Source: Bacillota bacterium
GTDB taxonomy: Bacteria > Bacillota > UBA4882 > UBA8346
Direction of reading: 5' to 3'
Assembly (NCBI GenBank): GCA_029974635.1
Contig: JARKQY010000028.1
Location: forward strand, 1-64,000
DNA: 64,000 nucleotides
Below, piece by piece: positions 36,110 through 44,639 of this stretch. The translations under genes were made by a program, and so were the position numbers. A model generated the notes under the pieces. The model was not told the DNA's origin and ran no database searches. It worked only from the letters and a program-made list of their open reading frames with translations. Numbering within the stretch: the first letter of the stretch is position 1; each line of letters begins with the position of its first letter.

Positions 36110-36517
36110 CTAACGCCAAGATGCCCGGCGCCGGGATTTTCGTAAACGATCTGCCCGTATTCCTTTTTTTTGCTGGCGAATTTCCCTTTCCTCCTGTGGA
36201 TCAAAGTCGAATTCATGGTCTGAAGGATGATCCCGGCATCCTTTTAAAATGACGATTATTTCTCCGGGGTTGATACCACTGTAAGGCGAACCTTCTTCCC
36301 CCCTATAAACCATTTCGATATATTGAGCCGCAAAGTCCGATTCTGTAACCCATCGGCGGACAAAAGATTTTATCACCGGAAAAAACTGACTGTGTTTTCC
36401 CTGGCCGTGAATGATCCGAACTACCCATTCATTGCTATTTAAGGCGCTAACCAACCCTTGCTCCATTTTTTGGCGCGCTTCATCCAAATTCAAGCCATGA
36501 AGATCGATTGTATTCAT
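36110..36517 (-). CDS. Smr-domain protein
   Basis: This protein of about 135 residues is a stand-alone Smr domain, the nuclease-like fold at the end of MutS2. Its hallmarks are TIDLHGLNLDEA at the N-terminus and IIHGQGKHS in the middle; a basic tail (RADRLRKSRRRASWR) may bind nucleic acid. I prefer the ATG at 36517, behind a weak GGTG, because the upstream ATG at 36574 lies inside a palindrome with a -10-like TATAAT. Relatives cut branched DNA or RNA at stalled ribosomes; which applies here is unknown. Confidence 0.75.
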   Translation of the reverse strand: MNTIDLHGLNLDEARQKMEQGLVSALNSNEWVVRIIHGQGKHSQFFPVIKSFVRRWVTESDFAAQYIEMVYRGEEGSPYSGINPGEIIVILKGCRDHPSDHEFDFDPQEEREIRQQKKGIRADRLRKSRRRASWR

Positions 36518-36563
36518 AATTGCACCGTATTCAATCATTTGTGAACTGAAATTCGTCATATTA

Positions 36564-36589
36564 TAAGATACCATTCTAATGGTATCTTA
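36564..36589. promoter_or_regulatory. 26-bp palindromic operator candidate before Smr gene
   Basis: TAAGATACCATT and its exact complement are separated by two bases. A TATAAT on the minus strand (36560-36565) overlaps its edge. The perfect dyad at a promoter suggests a repressor site. Confidence 0.5.
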
Positions 36590-36821
36590 CAATCGGTAAT
36601 TCGTCAATAAAAAGAAACACACTAAATAGCCAATAACTAGTACTTTGTCAACTCTAAAACTTCGGGAAATTGCAATGACAAAGTACTGAAGTAGAGCTCA
36701 TTTTTAAAACTCGGTATTATAGATTAGGAATTGACGCTCTACTAGATAACAAATACCGAATACCTGTTTCAAAAAACGCATGCAATTGACCCAAAATATT
36801 CTTTCACTAACAATATTTCAC

Positions 36822-36851
36822 TTGACGGATAATGTTTCAAAAAGTTATGAT
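36822..36851 (+). promoter_or_regulatory. Sigma-A-like promoter of the GH16 gene
   Basis: TTGACG (36822-36827), an 18-base spacer and TATGAT (36846-36851) give five-of-six matches at both hexamers. It would create a leader of about 185 bases before the ATG at 37043. Confidence 0.6.
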
Positions 36852-36857
36852 TATTCT

Positions 36858-37042
36858 GGGGTAAAAATGTTTACAGATAACATTGTGAAACTGCCGGCTA
36901 GAAGCAACTGGTGTAACTCTGGTAAACATTGGTATGTTAAGGTTAACATTCGGTCGTTGACCCCAAATAAAGGGGGTGCCAACCCAATTAAATCAATTAG
37001 GTGCTAGTTATATGTTATGTTTTAAGGAGGGAGTTATTAAAG
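36858..37042 (+). other. Long 5' leader of the GH16 gene
   Basis: About 185 bases separate the predicted transcript start from the GH16 ATG. I see local pairings (GGGGT with ACCCC; AACATTGG/ATGTT-like repeats) but no match to a riboswitch class that I know. AAGGAGG lies 12-13 bases before the ATG. Confidence 0.35.
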
Positions 37043-40000
37043 ATGTCAAAAAAGTCTTTGGTGAGTTTAATATTTGTTATGATGCTTCTTTGCGTCACTC
37101 TTTTTTCGGCAAGTTTTGTCTATTCGGCCGCATATGCCGATAATTTTAATCCGGGATCGCCCTGGATCCTGCAATGGGCCGATGAATTTGACGGTCCCAG
37201 CCTGGACCTTTCAAAATGGCAATATGAAGTAATGCCCGATACCAATAATGGCCTTGCTTATTGTACCGATAGGCCCCAGAACGTTTTTATCAATAACGGC
37301 GTTTTAAACCTTCAAATGATCAGGGAAGATTATAACGGCAAACCGTTCACAACTGGAAGAATCAATACCTATGGCAGATACGCCGCCCGCTATGGGAAAG
37401 TAGCCGCTAGAATTAAACTGCCCTACGGCCTCGGCGTTTGGCCGGCTTTCTGGCTGCTCGGTAATAATTATAAAGATAAGTATTGGCCAAAGTGCGGTGA
37501 ATTGGATATCGTCGAATTGATGGGTGGTAATGGAGGAAATGGTGATAATACTGTTATTTCCAGCTTTCATTGGTATGTAACCAGCGCCGGTTATACCGGC
37601 CCGGCCGACTATAGCCAGACATACATACATAATGAGCGATTAGCGGATAACTGGCATATTTATGAAATGGACTGGACCCCGACATTAATCACTTTTAAAT
37701 TTGACGGAATTCAAGTCAGTTCAATGGGAATCGGAGATCCTAGCGGTTCCAATGCTTTTAATTTTCCGTTCTTCATTATTTTAGGCACCGGCGTCGGTGG
37801 TAATTTCTGGAATCCGCCCATTACTGACGCCTCCCAAGTTACCGCTCCCATGCCTCAAAGTTATCAGGTCGACTGGGTCAGGGTATATACCGATTCATCA
37901 TTAAACCTTCCCACACCGGCTCCCGCTACCCAGCCCCTTGCTATTTATACCGAAACCCACAGCGGACTGGATGCATTTGCACGCGGCGCCGCGCTTAACA
38001 TTTGGGAGGATACTTTTACGTTAAATACTGCCGATCCCGGTTCCGGCGGTGAAGGCAGCCAATGTTATCAACTAACAATGGGTAATAAAGGCTGGATGGG
38101 CCTGGGGATTATCGGACTGGCTTTAGGCGACAACCTATTGGACTATAAAAACTCTTACTTGTGCTTTAAGATCAAAACAACAGCCACTTGTGGCTTTAAA
38201 GCCGGTATTGAATACGGCGGCGGTACTTCAAAATGGGTTACATTGTCCGCTGATTACGGTTATATCAATGACGGCCAATGGCATGACATTCGAATCCCCA
38301 TGGCCGATTTGGCGGGAATCGATTTCAGTATGATTACCCATTATTTCATGTTATTAAGTGACAAGTCCCCGACTCCCGGTGATGTAGTTTATCTGGACGA
38401 TATCTATTGGACATCCAACAGTGACACTTATCTGATACCGACAGTGCCTCAAGGACAGAAAATCGTCATCAATAGCGAATCCCATACGGGTTATAATGTA
38501 TTTACAAACGGCGCCGGCCTTGATTGGTGGGAAAATTCGGTTTCGGTAGTAGACGATGCTGCCGCGGCCAGTGAAGGTTCCACCGGATGGAAAGTGACGG
38601 TTGGATCGGCGGGGTGGTTCGGTTTCGGTATATCGACCAAAGCCCGGGATCTTTCCGCATTTAAAAACAGCACCATCAACTTTGATATTAAATCCACAGC
38701 CAGTTCCAAGATCAAGGTCAGTGTTTCTTCGGCGAATGGTTTAGATTGCTATTACAGCCTAGATAGATTCGGTTATGTAAATGATGGCCAGTGGCATACC
38801 ATTTCCATTCCCTGCAATCAATTTTACGGCATTAATTTTGCACAGATAGTCCAATATCTGATGTTCCTAAATGATGGCTCAAGCATTGCCAATGATGTAT
38901 TTTATATTGATAACGTATATTATTCCACCGGTTCTGACAGCGTTACTCCTACCCCGACATTGTCGGGTACAACGCCTACCACACCAACCCCGGCTCCGAC
39001 CCAAGGTCCGACGGCGACACCAACGATTACGCCAACCCCAACAATTACGCCCACACCGTCACCGACTCCTAATGGTATTAACTTGGCTTTAGCGAAACCT
39101 GTTACCGTTTCTTCCATCGAAAATGACGGCACTTCCGGTTCCAATGCGGTAGATGGCAATAGCGGAACACGTTGGGCTTCGGCATTTTCCGATCCCCAAT
39201 GGATCTATGTCGATCTCGGCGCAATTTATACGGTTAATCAGGTGAAACTCAACTGGGAAACTGCCTGCGCGAAAGCTTACGAAATCCAGATATCCGATGA
39301 TACCGCCAATTGGAACACGGTATGGTCAACTGCCAATGGTACCGCCGGTATCATAAACATTTACTTCACACCGGCGGAAGCGAAATATGTAAGAGTGTAC
39401 GGTACTTCACGGACGACCGATTACGGTTATTCGCTATGGGAATTTGAAGTGCACGGATTCAATAATGATTCCCTGCCTACCCCGACTCCCACGACTACTC
39501 CGACTCCGACGCCAACTCCGATTACTTTTGAAATACCCGGACAGATCGAAGCGGAAAGTTATGCTGCCATGTCCGGTGTGGGTACCGAAGTTTGCTCCGA
39601 AGGAACTCTGAATGTCGGTTGGATCGAAACCGGCGACTGGATGGATTACCAAGTTAATGTCCTTTTCACCGGAGATTATACCGTTCAATACAGGGTGGCC
39701 AGTGTAAATGCAGCCAGCGAGGTTCAATTAATTTCGGGTTCAACCGTTTTGGCGGCAACAAATATTCCAAGTACAGGTGGCTGGCAAAGCTGGGAGACGG
39801 TAAGCTCTTCAGTTACCCTGCCTGCTGGAGACCATACATTACGTTTATATGTGAGTTTGGGTGGTTTCAATATCAATTGGATAAACTTTGTCAGTGGAGC
39901 GTTTATCCCGACTCCATCTCCTACGCCTGCAGGTGTAAATCTCGCCTTAAATAAACCGGTTACCGCCTCGTCCGCTGAACATGACGGAGCCCTTGGTTTC

Positions 40001-41014
40001 TATGCGGTTGACGGCAACAACGGAACACGTTGGGCTTCGGCGTTTTCGGATCCCCAATGGATTTATGTCGATCTCGGCGCAACCTATGCGATTAATCTGG
40101 TCAAGCTCAACTGGGAAACAGCTTGTGCCCAAGAATATGAAATTCAGGTCTCCGATGATGCCGCCAATTGGACCGGGGTATGGTCCACTGCCAGCGGCGC
40201 CGCCGGTGTCACCACCATCGAATTAACCGCGATAAATGCAAGATATGTTCGGATGTACGGTATTACACGGGCTACCGTTTACGGGTATTCATTATGGGAG
40301 TTTGAAGTTTATGGTTCCGGCGATGAAATTTTACCAACACCAACTACAACTCCGACGCCGTTGCCGACGAGCACGCCCACTCCGACTGCAACTCCGACAC
40401 CGTCGCCAGTTCCTATTCCGGATGAAACCACTTGGTATTTATATAATACACCAGTTAACGACGTATATCCGGCTGGCCAGAATCTGCAAAATACCAAGAG
40501 TGAAGTATTCGGATGGCAACCGACTCAATTGATTACGGAGATCCCTACGCTCTGGTACTCTCCGGCCCATACCAAAAGGTATCCGGGGGGAACCTGGAAG
40601 TTTTATCTCTGGTCCGGACACACCAGGCAATCCGTGGTCAAGGTCGATATCTATAAAGTCAGTGCGAATTTTTATATAAAAAATAACAAGCATAAAACGA
40701 AAGATTTCAAGCACAAATTCAAATTCGATAAGGATCACGCAAAGTTAATCGCCACTAACGTTAAAACCATCAAGAATCCTAGCGGCGCAAAACGCGAGAC
40801 CGTCTTTACATTTAGCGGTGAAAAGGCCTTATCCCTGAAAAATGAACGGTTACTGATAGTTATCACCAAACTTGCGGGGTCGAATCTTCCCATTGCTTAT
40901 AATACCAATGACTATCCGACCAGCTTGAAAGCTCCTTATGCGCAACCAACGGCAAAACCCATCCACTTGGGCGGGCATAACGGGAAAAAGCAAATTAATA
41001 AGCATAAGCATTAA
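37043..41014 (+). CDS. Multi-domain GH16 beta-glucanase (laminarinase-like)
   Basis: This 1323-residue secreted enzyme has a signal peptide ending near SAAYA. The GH16 domain spans about 40-285, with the catalytic ELDIVE (Glu153, Asp155, Glu158), typical of endo-beta-1,3(4)-glucanases. Two ExoP-like galactose-binding-type modules follow (about 298-458 and 470-630). After Thr-Pro linkers come a discoidin/CBM32-like domain (678-805), a CBM6-like domain (828-950), a second discoidin domain (965-1091) and an unfamiliar C-terminal domain (1126-1323) with a Lys/His-rich end. I start it at ATG 37043 because of the signal peptide, not GTG 37001. Products could feed the large phosphorylase. Confidence 0.9.
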   Translation: MSKKSLVSLIFVMMLLCVTLFSASFVYSAAYADNFNPGSPWILQWADEFDGPSLDLSKWQYEVMPDTNNGLAYCTDRPQNVFINNGVLNLQMIREDYNGKPFTTGRINTYGRYAARYGKVAARIKLPYGLGVWPAFWLLGNNYKDKYWPKCGELDIVELMGGNGGNGDNTVISSFHWYVTSAGYTGPADYSQTYIHNERLADNWHIYEMDWTPTLITFKFDGIQVSSMGIGDPSGSNAFNFPFFIILGTGVGGNFWNPPITDASQVTAPMPQSYQVDWVRVYTDSSLNLPTPAPATQPLAIYTETHSGLDAFARGAALNIWEDTFTLNTADPGSGGEGSQCYQLTMGNKGWMGLGIIGLALGDNLLDYKNSYLCFKIKTTATCGFKAGIEYGGGTSKWVTLSADYGYINDGQWHDIRIPMADLAGIDFSMITHYFMLLSDKSPTPGDVVYLDDIYWTSNSDTYLIPTVPQGQKIVINSESHTGYNVFTNGAGLDWWENSVSVVDDAAAASEGSTGWKVTVGSAGWFGFGISTKARDLSAFKNSTINFDIKSTASSKIKVSVSSANGLDCYYSLDRFGYVNDGQWHTISIPCNQFYGINFAQIVQYLMFLNDGSSIANDVFYIDNVYYSTGSDSVTPTPTLSGTTPTTPTPAPTQGPTATPTITPTPTITPTPSPTPNGINLALAKPVTVSSIENDGTSGSNAVDGNSGTRWASAFSDPQWIYVDLGAIYTVNQVKLNWETACAKAYEIQISDDTANWNTVWSTANGTAGIINIYFTPAEAKYVRVYGTSRTTDYGYSLWEFEVHGFNNDSLPTPTPTTTPTPTPTPITFEIPGQIEAESYAAMSGVGTEVCSEGTLNVGWIETGDWMDYQVNVLFTGDYTVQYRVASVNAASEVQLISGSTVLAATNIPSTGGWQSWETVSSSVTLPAGDHTLRLYVSLGGFNINWINFVSGAFIPTPSPTPAGVNLALNKPVTASSAEHDGALGFYAVDGNNGTRWASAFSDPQWIYVDLGATYAINLVKLNWETACAQEYEIQVSDDAANWTGVWSTASGAAGVTTIELTAINARYVRMYGITRATVYGYSLWEFEVYGSGDEILPTPTTTPTPLPTSTPTPTATPTPSPVPIPDETTWYLYNTPVNDVYPAGQNLQNTKSEVFGWQPTQLITEIPTLWYSPAHTKRYPGGTWKFYLWSGHTRQSVVKVDIYKVSANFYIKNNKHKTKDFKHKFKFDKDHAKLIATNVKTIKNPSGAKRETVFTFSGEKALSLKNERLLIVITKLAGSNLPIAYNTNDYPTSLKAPYAQPTAKPIHLGGHNGKKQINKHKH

Positions 41015-41148
41015 CGGTTTCCATACAGTAAAGCCGGGGATATCTGCTGCGGCAACTATAAATATAACGTAACCGCAGTATATGAATTTCCCTGATATGG
41101 TTTAAAATTGCAAGAATTTTCCCTGTTTGCGTCTATAGTGGAATAGTA

Positions 41149-41186
41149 GAAAAGCTGACTCTACAACAATTTGGAGTCAGCTTTTC
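41149..41186. terminator. Bidirectional terminator after GH16
   Basis: A 13-bp perfect stem (GAAAAGCTGACTC and its complement) with a 12-base loop sits between the GH16 stop and the converging RsfA-like gene. Confidence 0.85.
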
Positions 41187-41216
41187 TTATCTGGTTAAAA
41201 CCCGAAAGGACAAATT

Positions 41217-42251
41217 TTACCCCACCCTGCGGCTTTTCATTACATTGCCGAACTGATCCACCGTAATCTCCAAACGGTGCATGAAATCTCCCATGGAAGC
41301 AAGCTTGGATACACTCTCCAACCGCATGAAGTCGCTTAGTAAGGTTTCTAAAATTTGATATACTTCATTCAGTTCTGTTTCCCGTTTCTTTAACCGTTCC
41401 TTTTCCTTTGCCATCAAGTTTTTCATTACCTCATTATCGTCCATCAAGTGTTGAATCTCTTCCAGCAATTTATCCTCGCGTTTTAAATCGCGTTCCACCG
41501 CTAATAAATGCTCGATGAATCCTCTTAAATCCAATTGCCGCCGCTGCTGGTCCTCTAGCTTGGCAAGTCTTTCCTCTATTTTTTGTACTATATCAGGCAA
41601 AGATGAAATTTGATAAAAAAAGGATGTATTACCCGGTTGCGCATTATCCGTTTGATCTGTGGATGGATCTGCTTTGTTCACTATTGGGATTTCGGTTACA
41701 ATATTCAAAGTATCATGATCCTCTACCGGTATAATATTCCTATTTCCTTCGGCCAGCAGCTTTTTACCGATTTGTAGTAAATCATGATCTTGATACTTTA
41801 ATTTATTTACCATCCGGTAAAAACGCAGTTTTAGCGCAGCCGGGGTAAATGAGCCGCCCAGCCTCTGCATCAGCTCTTCGCAGGCTTTAGTCCGGGGATT
41901 GCCCAATGCCTGATGCCTGCAGAACGTATCAAAAATAACTTGATCGCTAGTCTTGATTTCCCGGTTGCGTTTGCACAAAGCAACGGTATTATCGTGGGTT
42001 GATTGCGAAGACATCATCTTGTAATAATCCTGGTTGCTTAGCCCCTTCTCCTTCAATAAACGACTGAATTGACTGCGTAGGGCGTTCATATCTCTTCCCA
42101 ATGTCTTGGCCAATTCCCGCCGTTTTTGCGGATTCCACCAGGAATCGTAGATTAATTGATTTTCCGCCTCCGTATAGCGCGGTTTCGATTTTTGCAGCGT
42201 TTGACCGGTGAATGATATTTTGGCAAGGGCGTCTTTGGGCATTATCTTCAC
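41217..42251 (-). CDS. RsfA-like Myb/SANT-type DNA-binding protein
   Basis: This 344-residue protein has two tandem Myb/SANT-like helix bundles. The first is at about 24-80 (YTEAENQLIYDSWWNPQKRRELAKTLGR region) and the second at about 95-150 (DQVIFDTFCRHQALGNPRTK region). A long coiled coil with KEKERLKKRETELNEVYQIL follows. The plan resembles the RsfA family of prespore regulators in Bacillus, suggesting a transcription role in sporulation; that is inference by family. TAGGAGTG precedes the ATG. It appears monocistronic. Confidence 0.7.
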   Translation of the reverse strand: MKIMPKDALAKISFTGQTLQKSKPRYTEAENQLIYDSWWNPQKRRELAKTLGRDMNALRSQFSRLLKEKGLSNQDYYKMMSSQSTHDNTVALCKRNREIKTSDQVIFDTFCRHQALGNPRTKACEELMQRLGGSFTPAALKLRFYRMVNKLKYQDHDLLQIGKKLLAEGNRNIIPVEDHDTLNIVTEIPIVNKADPSTDQTDNAQPGNTSFFYQISSLPDIVQKIEERLAKLEDQQRRQLDLRGFIEHLLAVERDLKREDKLLEEIQHLMDDNEVMKNLMAKEKERLKKRETELNEVYQILETLLSDFMRLESVSKLASMGDFMHRLEITVDQFGNVMKSRRVG

Positions 42252-42376
42252 TCCTAGTTACAAAGTTTCCTGTCGCATCATCAACAGAATATAATGACAG
42301 GTTCTATCATATTATGTGCCAAAGTGAAGATATTTATACATGAGTTACAAAAAATCTCTCTTAAAATATTACATGT

Positions 42377-42970
42377 TCATTTTCGTTTATACCAATTACG
42401 AATGATCCTCCCTCTAAAAGCATGATTTCTTGCCGGAAACACTCCGGCATTAACGGCCCGGATCTCTTCAACGGCATAAAAAGCCTTGGGGTTAAAATGC
42501 TTTATGATTTGCTCAACCTCCGGTAAAATGCTGCGTTTAATGATTGTCTGGATTACATTCACCGGGCCTGTAGTACCGTGCCCCTCCAAGCAGGTGACTC
42601 CACAGCCTGAGGTTTTCAAAGAATTGATTAAGTCAGCCGCATATCCGTTGGCAAAAATCTTGACGACTACAGTTCCCATTGCCAATTTTTCCTCCACAGT
42701 AATTCCAATATAATTACCGACGGCAAAGCCCAGGGCATAAGCGATATAACAAGCGGGGTTATTTAAATGTTTCATAATTTGACTGATTGCCATAATCCAG
42801 ATCAGGACTTCAAAAAAGCCCAAAAACGAAGCCAGCCGTTTTTTACCCTTTGATACAACAATAATCCGGATGGTCCCAATCGTTACATCACAAATGCGCG
42901 CTAAAAATATCAGAAACGGTAGAACAACCCAAAGGAATAGATTTGAATTCAGCAACCCATCTAAATTCAT
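42377..42970 (-). CDS. UPF0316 membrane protein (DUF5698/DUF2179)
   Basis: This 197-residue protein has three hydrophobic helices (about 6-26, 40-58 and 66-84) and a soluble C-terminal DUF2179 domain carrying VNVIQTIIKRSILPEVEQII. UPF0316 proteins are unassigned; the DUF2179 domain is also the cytosolic end of YitT-like proteins. The ATG at 42970 follows GGTGGAG by seven bases; an earlier ATG at 42988 lacks one. Function unknown; conserved in Firmicutes. Confidence 0.82.
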   Translation of the reverse strand: MNLDGLLNSNLFLWVVLPFLIFLARICDVTIGTIRIIVVSKGKKRLASFLGFFEVLIWIMAISQIMKHLNNPACYIAYALGFAVGNYIGITVEEKLAMGTVVVKIFANGYAADLINSLKTSGCGVTCLEGHGTTGPVNVIQTIIKRSILPEVEQIIKHFNPKAFYAVEEIRAVNAGVFPARNHAFRGRIIRNWYKRK

Positions 42971-43195
42971 TATATTTCTCCACCACACTATAGTATAATT
43001 TTCTGAACATGGTTTTGTAGCACAATGGCTTCATGTAACCTCTTCTACTTTAAGCTTTCCTTTCCTGCCATTACAATTTTCCAAAAATGAGGCTGGCAAT
43101 ATACTTTGGACGATATTCCAACAAATGCCTAGTGTAACTTATTTTTGAAATTGTTATAATAAAAACAGGTCGACAATCAATTAAATGAAAACCGC

Positions 43196-43440
43196 TTAAT
43201 TTCGCCGCTTTCAAAAATTGAAGCGGCGAGAACGGGGGAACCAGTTTTTATACTAAGTTGAATAGAAATAGAATCTGATTTTTGTGATAACAACTTAGTA
43301 TACAATGCCAATTGGCAGGGGTGAATTAATCTCAGCTAACGTGTTGAATTTTATTTTCAATACTAACGTTGAGCTTATAGGGTTACTCTTCGACCCGAAC
43401 CCGTCAGCTAACCTCGTAAGCGTTGAAAGAGAGGTGAACA
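43196..43440 (+). ncRNA. c-di-AMP riboswitch (ydaO/yuaA class)
   Basis: The class signature is present in order: a GC-rich hairpin (CGCCGCTT...AAGCGGCG), ACGGGGGAACCA, GGGGTGAATT, AGGGTTACTCTTCGACCC, then GAACCCGTCAGCTAACCTCG, GTAAGCGTTGAAAGAGAGG. These are the conserved core positions of the ydaO RNA, which binds cyclic di-AMP and in most cases switches expression off. An intrinsic terminator follows at 43468-43511, so it probably acts by attenuation. The next gene is dapB. Confidence 0.9.
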
Positions 43441-43469
43441 TGGACGCCCCTTTATTTGGCGAAATTTGA
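43440..43469 (+). other. Possible 9-codon reading frame after the riboswitch
   Basis: GAGAGGTGAAC stands just before an ATG that opens a 9-codon frame (MDAPLFGEI) ending at TGA inside the terminator stem. The ribosome site is also the conserved 3' end of the riboswitch, so this may be chance. Confidence 0.2.
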
Positions 43470-43511
43470 GAACCATGGAATTCCCCTCCGTGGTTCTCTT
43501 TTTATTTTTTC
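43468..43511 (+). terminator. Attenuator of the c-di-AMP riboswitch
   Basis: The stem GAGAACCA/TGGTTCTC with inner GG/CC pairs is followed by TTTTTATTTTTT. It lies 28 bases past the riboswitch core. Confidence 0.8.
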
Positions 43512-43516
43512 TGTAT

Positions 43517-43566
43517 CCTACTTCGTTTAAAGCAAAGCTTTAATTAATAAATTATCTGTGATAATT
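43517..43566. repeat. Dispersed repeat R1, solitary copy
   Basis: CCTACTT, TTTAAAGCAAAGCTTTAATT, then AATTATCTGTGATAATT. The same two small palindromes in the same order recur at 46371-46534. This copy lies between the riboswitch attenuator and dapB. Confidence 0.65.
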
Positions 43567-43653
43567 AGGGGTGGATGACTGATAACGAATAACGGCTTTC
43601 CATACCATAATTAATTACTAAAGAACCAATATACTATTGAGAGGAGTACTTAA

Positions 43654-44520
43654 ATGATCAAAACATGTTTGCTCGGTTTAGGCCGGACCGGTCTGGTTAT
43701 TGCCGAGTACCTTTTAAAATCGGAAGATTTCGACCTGGTGTCCGTAGTTAGCAAGCCAGACAGCAGCAAGGCTGGTTGCCGGTTATCCGAATATGTTGCG
43801 TCGAAAACAGATCTTACCGTTGCTGACGGCAATACGCTGATCAGTGAAATAAAAACTAAACAGTTTCAAGTTGCCATTGATTTCACCGCTCCGGAAGCGT
43901 GCTTAAAAAATGCTCGTATACTTGCATCAAAAGGTATTCATATGGTTATCGGCACTACCGGGTTTAATAAAATTCAATTATATGAACTGAAGAAGCTGGC
44001 TTATCAGCACAAAATCGGTTTAGTATATGCTCCCAATATTTCGGTAGGTGTGAACTTATTGCTCTCGGTGGCTAAGACCTTAGCCCGGTTAATGCCTCAG
44101 CATGATGTTGAGGTCACCGAATCATGTCATCGTTATAAAAAAGATTCGCCATCAGGCACAGCATTAAAAATCGCCGAGGAGATCAATGCCGTCAAAGGAA
44201 AACTAAGCGACCAAAAGTTAAGCTACGGCCGGAAGGGAAACAAACCTCGCAATAAAGAAGAGATCGGCATTCATTCAATCCGGGCCGGAGGAATCGTTGG
44301 AGTACATCAGGTGCTATTCGCCGGAGAGTCCGACGAAATTGAGATTACCCATCGTTCTTACTCAAGAGTGGTTTATGCCGAAGGTGCATTAAAAGCGGCC
44401 GCATTTATCATGAATCGCCAGGGATTTTATCAGATGGAGGACGTTTTGCTGGCCAAGGAAAGGCCGGCCTCCATCTCGCGCGTAATGCCAGCCAGCTTGA
44501 AATTAAATTTTCACATATAA
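43654..44520 (+). CDS. dapB: 4-hydroxy-tetrahydrodipicolinate reductase, variant
   Basis: This 288-residue protein is DapB, which reduces hydroxytetrahydrodipicolinate in lysine and diaminopimelate synthesis. GTTGF (residues 100-104), KKDSPSGTA (162-170) and IRAGGIVGVH are present. Two deviations: the nucleotide loop reads GLGRTG rather than GxxGRMG, and the catalytic His159 of E. coli is Cys158 here, though the following His and the catalytic Lys (Lys162) remain. It is somewhat longer than usual (about 270). GAGGAG precedes the ATG. Upstream is a c-di-AMP riboswitch; asd is elsewhere in the window. Confidence 0.85.
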   Translation: MIKTCLLGLGRTGLVIAEYLLKSEDFDLVSVVSKPDSSKAGCRLSEYVASKTDLTVADGNTLISEIKTKQFQVAIDFTAPEACLKNARILASKGIHMVIGTTGFNKIQLYELKKLAYQHKIGLVYAPNISVGVNLLLSVAKTLARLMPQHDVEVTESCHRYKKDSPSGTALKIAEEINAVKGKLSDQKLSYGRKGNKPRNKEEIGIHSIRAGGIVGVHQVLFAGESDEIEITHRSYSRVVYAEGALKAAAFIMNRQGFYQMEDVLLAKERPASISRVMPASLKLNFHI

Positions 44521-44556
44521 TATAAAAGTGAGTTCTAAATATTCTATTTTCGTATC

Positions 44557-44600
44557 AAAAAGAGAAAAAGACTTAATCTATTAAGTCTTTTTCTCTTTTT
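44557..44600. terminator. Bidirectional terminator after dapB
   Basis: A perfect 20-bp stem ending in ACTTAA/TTAAGT with a 4-base loop and T-rich flanks serves dapB and the converging radical-SAM gene. Confidence 0.92.
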
Positions 44601-44639
44601 TTTAGATATTGCCCATCACCGGATTAAAAGCCAAAATGT

